From: SZUA-37 sp964472525
GTDB lineage: Bacteria; Pseudomonadota; Gammaproteobacteria; UBA6429; Thiohalophilaceae
DNA length: 64,000 nt
NCBI GenBank assembly: GCA_964472525.1
Contig: CAYYLL010000001.1
Location: 62,001-126,000 of the forward strand
Direction: 5' to 3'
Shown here: positions 60,418 to 64,000 of the stretch, piece by piece
Layout: the number at the start of each line of letters is the position of its first letter
Position numbering within the stretch: the first letter of the stretch is position 1
Notes under the pieces: generated by a model
The model's database searches: none
Told to the model about the DNA's origin: nothing
What the model saw: only the letters and a program-made list of their open reading frames with translations
Made by a program: the position numbers and the translations under genes

Positions 60418-61416
60418 ATGAAAAATTCAAAACTCCATACGCTTATCAATGAAACATGGTATTCACGGAATGTGTTGACGCAGCTATTAAAACCGCTGTC
60501 ATGGTTGTTTTGCGGCATTGTTGCAATACGTAGAACACTTTATTCCTTAAAAATATTAAAATCCACAAGGTTAGCTGTGCCGGTTATTGTTGTTGGTAAT
60601 ATATCGGTGGGTGGAACTGGGAAAACACCACTGGTTATCTGGATAGCAACATTTTTAAAAGAAAGCGGTTTTACCCCGGGTATTGTAAGTCGTGGTTATT
60701 CAGGTAAAGCAAAATCGTGGCCGCAACAAGTTCGGCCTGATAGCGACCCGGTTATTGTGGGTGATGAAGCTATTTTAATTTCTAGACAATCAGGTTGTCC
60801 AATGGCAGTTGGCCCTGACAGGGTTGCTGCTGGTCAGGCATTATTAAAATATTCTGATTGTGATATTATTATTTCAGACGATGGCCTGCAACATTATGCC
60901 TTGCAACGAACATTAGAAGTCATTGTCGTTGATGGTATTAGACGGTTTGGAAATGAGTACTGTTTACCTGCCGGGCCACTTCGTGAGGCAACCAATCGTT
61001 TAGATAAAGTCGATTTTATAGTGACAAATGGTATTGCTAAACAAGGCGAATTTGCAATGCGTTATTCGGGCAAAGTTTTGGTGAATTTATTAGATACTCA
61101 GTCTAAGTTAATGTTATCGGAATTCAAGGATATAAGTGTACATGCTGTTTCTGCAATAGGGAATCCGCAACGATTTTTTGATTATCTTCGAAGTCAGGGC
61201 TTAAATATTATCGAACATACATTTCCAGATCATTACATGTATTCTCAGAATGATATTGAGTTTGATGATGATTTAGCTGTTATCATGACAGAGAAAGATG
61301 CAGTGAAATGTCAACGTTATCCCGTGAATAATTACTGGTATTTGCCCATTAATGTTGAAATGAAAAAAGAATTTGGCTTAAGGCTGTTAAATAAAATAGG
61401 TGATCGAGATGGATAA
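60418..61416 (+). CDS. lpxK: Tetraacyldisaccharide 4'-kinase LpxK
   Basis: A 332-residue membrane-associated kinase that adds the 4'-phosphate to make lipid IVA in lipid A synthesis. The P-loop is in GNISVGGTGKTPL. VVSRGY-like IVSRGYSGKAKSW and SDDGLQHYALQRTLE are family marks. It starts 14 bases after msbA and overlaps ycaR by 8 bases, the conserved order. Confidence 0.95.
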   Translation: MKNSKLHTLINETWYSRNVLTQLLKPLSWLFCGIVAIRRTLYSLKILKSTRLAVPVIVVGNISVGGTGKTPLVIWIATFLKESGFTPGIVSRGYSGKAKSWPQQVRPDSDPVIVGDEAILISRQSGCPMAVGPDRVAAGQALLKYSDCDIIISDDGLQHYALQRTLEVIVVDGIRRFGNEYCLPAGPLREATNRLDKVDFIVTNGIAKQGEFAMRYSGKVLVNLLDTQSKLMLSEFKDISVHAVSAIGNPQRFFDYLRSQGLNIIEHTFPDHYMYSQNDIEFDDDLAVIMTEKDAVKCQRYPVNNYWYLPINVEMKKEFGLRLLNKIGDRDG

Positions 61417-61582
61417 AAAATTACTGGATATACTGGTTTGCCCACTCTGTAAGGGGAAGCTTGAATACAATAATCAAGACTCAGAACTCGTTTGTCGTTT
61501 TGATAAACTGGCTTACCCTATACGTGATGATATCCCCGTTATGCTAGAGGAAGAAGCCCGCAGTTTGTCGATTGCTGAATAA
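61409..61582 (+). CDS. ycaR: Trm112 family protein YcaR
   Basis: A 57-residue protein. LLDILVCPLCKGKLEY has the paired cysteines typical of Trm112/UPF0434 proteins, and AYPIRDDIPVML is the family end. Function in bacteria is unclear; it accompanies lpxK-kdsB in many genomes. ATG 61409 overlaps the lpxK end; GTG 61400 would add three residues. kdsB, usually next, is absent here. Confidence 0.9.
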   Translation: MDKKLLDILVCPLCKGKLEYNNQDSELVCRFDKLAYPIRDDIPVMLEEEARSLSIAE

Positions 61583-61589
61583 TTCTGAC

Positions 61590-63269
61590 TTAAATAAAAC
61601 TCTTTATTTCTGTTGGGAACTCAAAAATAAAAGTAGCACCAGCGATAGAATTATTTTCTGCCCATATTTTACCGTGGTGTTTGTTTATAATTTCACTGCA
61701 TATTGCCAAGCCTAATCCCGTACCACCTGCACCAGTAGCAGTCTTACTACTTTGTACAAATTTGTCGAATACAAGATCTAGTTCATTTTCAGGTATACCT
61801 ATGCCTTCATCACTAACTTTAACTTTAACCGATTTATAATAGACAAGATCGGTTGTTCTTTTCCCTACAATCATTTCAGATGATTCAATATTAACTGTAA
61901 TTGTTTTTCCCTTTGGAGTAAATTTTAAAGCATTACTTAATAAATTTCGTATTACCTGACCTATCTTTTCAGAGTCACATTCAGCCCATAGCTCGGTTGA
62001 TCCAAAAACAGACTTAATATTTAAACCTTTGTCATCAGCTAAAGTTCCAAGTTCATTAATTACAAATTTTGATATTAAGTTAATATCTGTTTTTGTAAAA
62101 TCGAGTTCTTCTTTCCCTGCTTCCAGTTTTGCAAGGTCAAGCAAAGCATCAAGCAGAGTAAGTAAACGAACCCCACTTTGATCTATATTGTCAAAATATG
62201 TTTTTAACTTCTCACGTTCGACTTTTTTGTATTTCATTAAACCAAATTTTGAAAAGCTTAATATGGCATGCATTGGAGTACGTAATTCATGTGACATATT
62301 AGCGAGAAAATCAGATTTTGATTTATTAGCCATTTCAGCGGCTTCTTTTGCAAGCACTAAATCCTTAGTTTTTTCGTGAATAATATTTTCTAGATTATCT
62401 TTATGACACTTGAGTTCATCTTTTTGCTTTTCAAGTTCAATATTAGCGTCTTCAAAACTTAAAGTACGTTCATGGACTTTTTGCTCGAGTGAAGCATTTA
62501 AATATTTAATTTGAGTTAAAGCTTCTTCTTTTTGGTTTATATTGTGTTCAAGGTTGTTAACCATTGAATTAAAAGAAGTAGCTAAAATACCAATTTCATC
62601 AAGGCTGCCAATGTTTGCTCTGTGTGAAAAATTTCCTTGCGAAACTTCCTCGGAGCAATTTCTTAGTTCTTGTATGCGTTTCAATGTGCTGTGCTTAAAA
62701 ATATAGAATATGACTATACTTAAAAAAAGAAGCATTGCAATATTAATACTCAGTTCCCTGTAAAGGGTTGATTTAATCGCCTGCTTAAATTTATTTTTTG
62801 AAATACCAATAACAACAGAACCTAAACTCCGGTCTTCATATTCAATAGGTGTATTTAAAGTAATGATGTCATCTTTACTTTCAAGTTTGCTGATCAACGC
62901 AGATAGTTTTATACCCGGTATTGATTTAACAATTTTCTTTATTTCAGGTTTAGATGGGTCAAAATAGGATGTTAAAAACTCATTATCTTGATTTTTAATC
63001 GCACAATAGACCACTTCATCCTGTGTGCTAATATCTTTTACATGGTCATTTAAGCCGGTAAAATCAAATGAAAATATTGCCTCTGGTGCAATTAGTGCAG
63101 TAACTTTACTTAGTAACTTACCTTTATTTATTAAGCTTGTTGAATAGGCTGTGCTCTCTATATTGATTTTTATATAAGTATTGATACTCAATGTTATCGT
63201 AAAAACTAAAACAATGAGTAATACGAATTTCAGGCCTAAACCAATCGATTTTTTCTGCTGCTTACTCAC
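61590..63269 (-). CDS. Membrane sensor histidine kinase
   Basis: A 559-residue kinase. Membrane helices at about 12-33 and 172-191 flank a periplasmic sensor domain of about 135 residues. A HAMP linker (about 193-246) and a long coiled coil (about 245-318) follow. The phospho-acceptor helix has NMSHELRTP with H327. The ATPase domain has NLLSNALKFTPKG, DEGIGIP and GGTGLGLAI. No receiver or Hpt domain is fused. The start is GTG at 63269. It is divergent from a response regulator, its likely partner, and converges on ycaR. Confidence 0.92.
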   Translation of the reverse strand: MSKQQKKSIGLGLKFVLLIVLVFTITLSINTYIKINIESTAYSTSLINKGKLLSKVTALIAPEAIFSFDFTGLNDHVKDISTQDEVVYCAIKNQDNEFLTSYFDPSKPEIKKIVKSIPGIKLSALISKLESKDDIITLNTPIEYEDRSLGSVVIGISKNKFKQAIKSTLYRELSINIAMLLFLSIVIFYIFKHSTLKRIQELRNCSEEVSQGNFSHRANIGSLDEIGILATSFNSMVNNLEHNINQKEEALTQIKYLNASLEQKVHERTLSFEDANIELEKQKDELKCHKDNLENIIHEKTKDLVLAKEAAEMANKSKSDFLANMSHELRTPMHAILSFSKFGLMKYKKVEREKLKTYFDNIDQSGVRLLTLLDALLDLAKLEAGKEELDFTKTDINLISKFVINELGTLADDKGLNIKSVFGSTELWAECDSEKIGQVIRNLLSNALKFTPKGKTITVNIESSEMIVGKRTTDLVYYKSVKVKVSDEGIGIPENELDLVFDKFVQSSKTATGAGGTGLGLAICSEIINKHHGKIWAENNSIAGATFIFEFPTEIKSFI

Positions 63270-63288
63270 GTTTGTTGTCTTCCTTGTT

Positions 63289-63330
63289 GGCAGGCTAGCT
63301 GCCTATTTGTCTATATCGCTATATCGACAA
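63289..63330. promoter_or_regulatory. Two palindromes between the kinase and the response regulator
   Basis: GGCAG and CTGCC (63289-63303) form a short palindrome. TTGTCTATAT and ATATCGACAA (63307-63330) are 10-base arms with one mismatch around CGCT; the same stretch also reads as two tandem TATATCG copies. They lie 20-61 bases upstream of the kinase start in the divergent region, a place for regulator binding. Role inferred. Confidence 0.4.
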
Positions 63331-63477
63331 AATATTAAATTTCTTTAATTAAAAAAACCTGTAAAAACATTAACTTAATTGAATCATTTTTTATCTAAAA
63401 CAAATTAAGGTTTTTGGTCATAAGGTCGATAACTATAACAAGCCTCTTCTGATTACACCTAAAATAAGGATGTTTCA

Positions 63478-64000
63478 ATGTCAAAATATAAAATTTTATC
63501 GGTTGATGATGAACCAACAAATCAATTAGTTATTAATGAAATATTAGAAGATGATTATAAAGTGAAACTGGTTTCTTCGGGGGAGAAATGTCTTGAAACG
63601 GTCAAAAAATATTCTCCTGATTTAATCTTGCTTGATGTGAATATGCCCGGTATCGATGGTTATGATACTTGCACCCAGTTAAAGCAAGACAATGAAACGC
63701 GCACAATTCCCGTTATATTTCTTTCTGCGTTATCTTCCACAGAGGAAAAATTAAAAGGCTATGAAGTTGGTGCAGACGACTATATACCCAAACCTTTTGA
63801 TCATGATGATTTAGTCAATAAAATTGAAAAACTACTCCACGAAAATGACCGTGTACCAGTGGCTGTCCCAACACCGGACAAACAAAATGATGACAGGGAA
63901 AACGAAGAGTTACTTAAAGAACTACAAAATTCACGTTCTGTTGCAATGGAGGCGATGCGTTACACCAGTGACTTAGGAACAGTGGTTAAGTTTTATGAAG
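63478..64000 (+). CDS. Response regulator, 3' end cut by window
   Basis: The frame is open to base 64000 (174 residues seen). Residues 1-118 are a receiver domain: acidic pair D10-D11, phospho-acceptor D53 in LLDVNMPG, and K105 in IPKPFDHDD. Residues after about 140 (RENEELLKELQNS, MRYTSDLGTVVKFYE) look like a coiled-coil linker; the output domain is outside the window. AAGGA lies 7 bases before the ATG. The divergent histidine kinase is the likely partner. Confidence 0.88.
   Translation, partial: MSKYKILSVDDEPTNQLVINEILEDDYKVKLVSSGEKCLETVKKYSPDLILLDVNMPGIDGYDTCTQLKQDNETRTIPVIFLSALSSTEEKLKGYEVGADDYIPKPFDHDDLVNKIEKLLHENDRVPVAVPTPDKQNDDRENEELLKELQNSRSVAMEAMRYTSDLGTVVKFYE

Noticed and set aside
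1..64000. CRISPR arrays, tRNA or rRNA genes, prophage or complete insertion sequences
   Set aside because: No regular spacer-repeat pattern, tRNA-like cloverleaf, rRNA sequence, transposase, integrase or phage structural gene was seen on either strand.

Overview
The window is chromosomal DNA of a moderately AT-rich gammaproteobacterium. No rRNA, tRNA, CRISPR array, insertion sequence or prophage was found. The assignment rests on gene order shared with Pseudomonas and relatives: recJ-prfB-lysS; sdhCDAB with sdhE-ygfX; rpoE-rseABC-mucD-lepA-lepB-rnc-era-recO-pdxJ-acpS; cysM-rlmD with relA further on; nagZ-thioinosine phosphorylase-csiV-mfd; and lolC-lolD-DUF2062-comEC-exbB-exbD-msbA-lpxK-ycaR. 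Genus cannot be read from this. Many genes start at TTG or GTG.

Layout. 0-2 kb: the 3' end of rpoS, a Xre/MbcA-type antitoxin with a RES-domain toxin, and an Mth938-like gene. 2-6 kb: amino-acid genes (alaC, hom, thrC) separated by two palindromic repeats. 6-10.5 kb: recJ, prfB with its programmed +1 frameshift, and lysS. 10.5-12.5 kb (minus strand): an HDOD protein and ygfZ. 12.6-16.9 kb: succinate dehydrogenase, a 120-bp inverted-repeat element, sdhE and ygfX. 16.9-18.5 kb: an accessory, partly decayed stretch with a DUF2799 lipoprotein, a frameshifted gene remnant and an ungapped second copy of the ygfX tail. 18.5-19.6 kb: an HxlR (DUF24) regulator divergent from a nitroreductase, with a clear inverted repeat between them. 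19.7-21.5 kb: nadB. 21.6-32.7 kb: the sigma-E envelope-stress operon running into the lepA-to-acpS housekeeping cluster. 32.7-41.4 kb: a stand-alone BarA/GacS-like Hpt protein, cysM, a DEDD-type exonuclease homologue lacking key acidic residues, rlmD, a CYTH protein, an L,D-transpeptidase, nagZ, an MscS channel, two purine-salvage enzymes and csiV. 41.5-45.5 kb: def and mfd. 45.6-48.9 kb: small envelope and secreted proteins, the least conserved stretch after 17-18 kb. 49.1-54.8 kb: relA, a PhnD-like binding protein, a single-permease lipoprotein exporter (lolC/F plus lolD) and a DUF2062 protein. 54.9-61.6 kb: comEC, exbB/exbD, msbA, lpxK, ycaR. 61.6-64 kb: a sensor histidine kinase divergent from a response regulator cut by the window end.

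Themes. Envelope building and stress dominate: sigma-E and its regulators, MucD, LepB, Lol export, MsbA and LpxK, NagZ and the L,D-transpeptidase. Stress signalling appears as RpoS, RelA, sigma-E, an Hpt protein and a two-component pair. Most of the window is conserved core genome. The best leads are the apparently dead exonuclease (34.0 kb), a RelA that keeps an intact (p)ppGpp-hydrolase site (49.1 kb), the ygfX tail duplication in a decaying locus (18.3 kb), the isolated BarA-like Hpt (32.7 kb), three kinds of palindromic repeat, and the HxlR operator. No wholly new multi-gene system was recognised.
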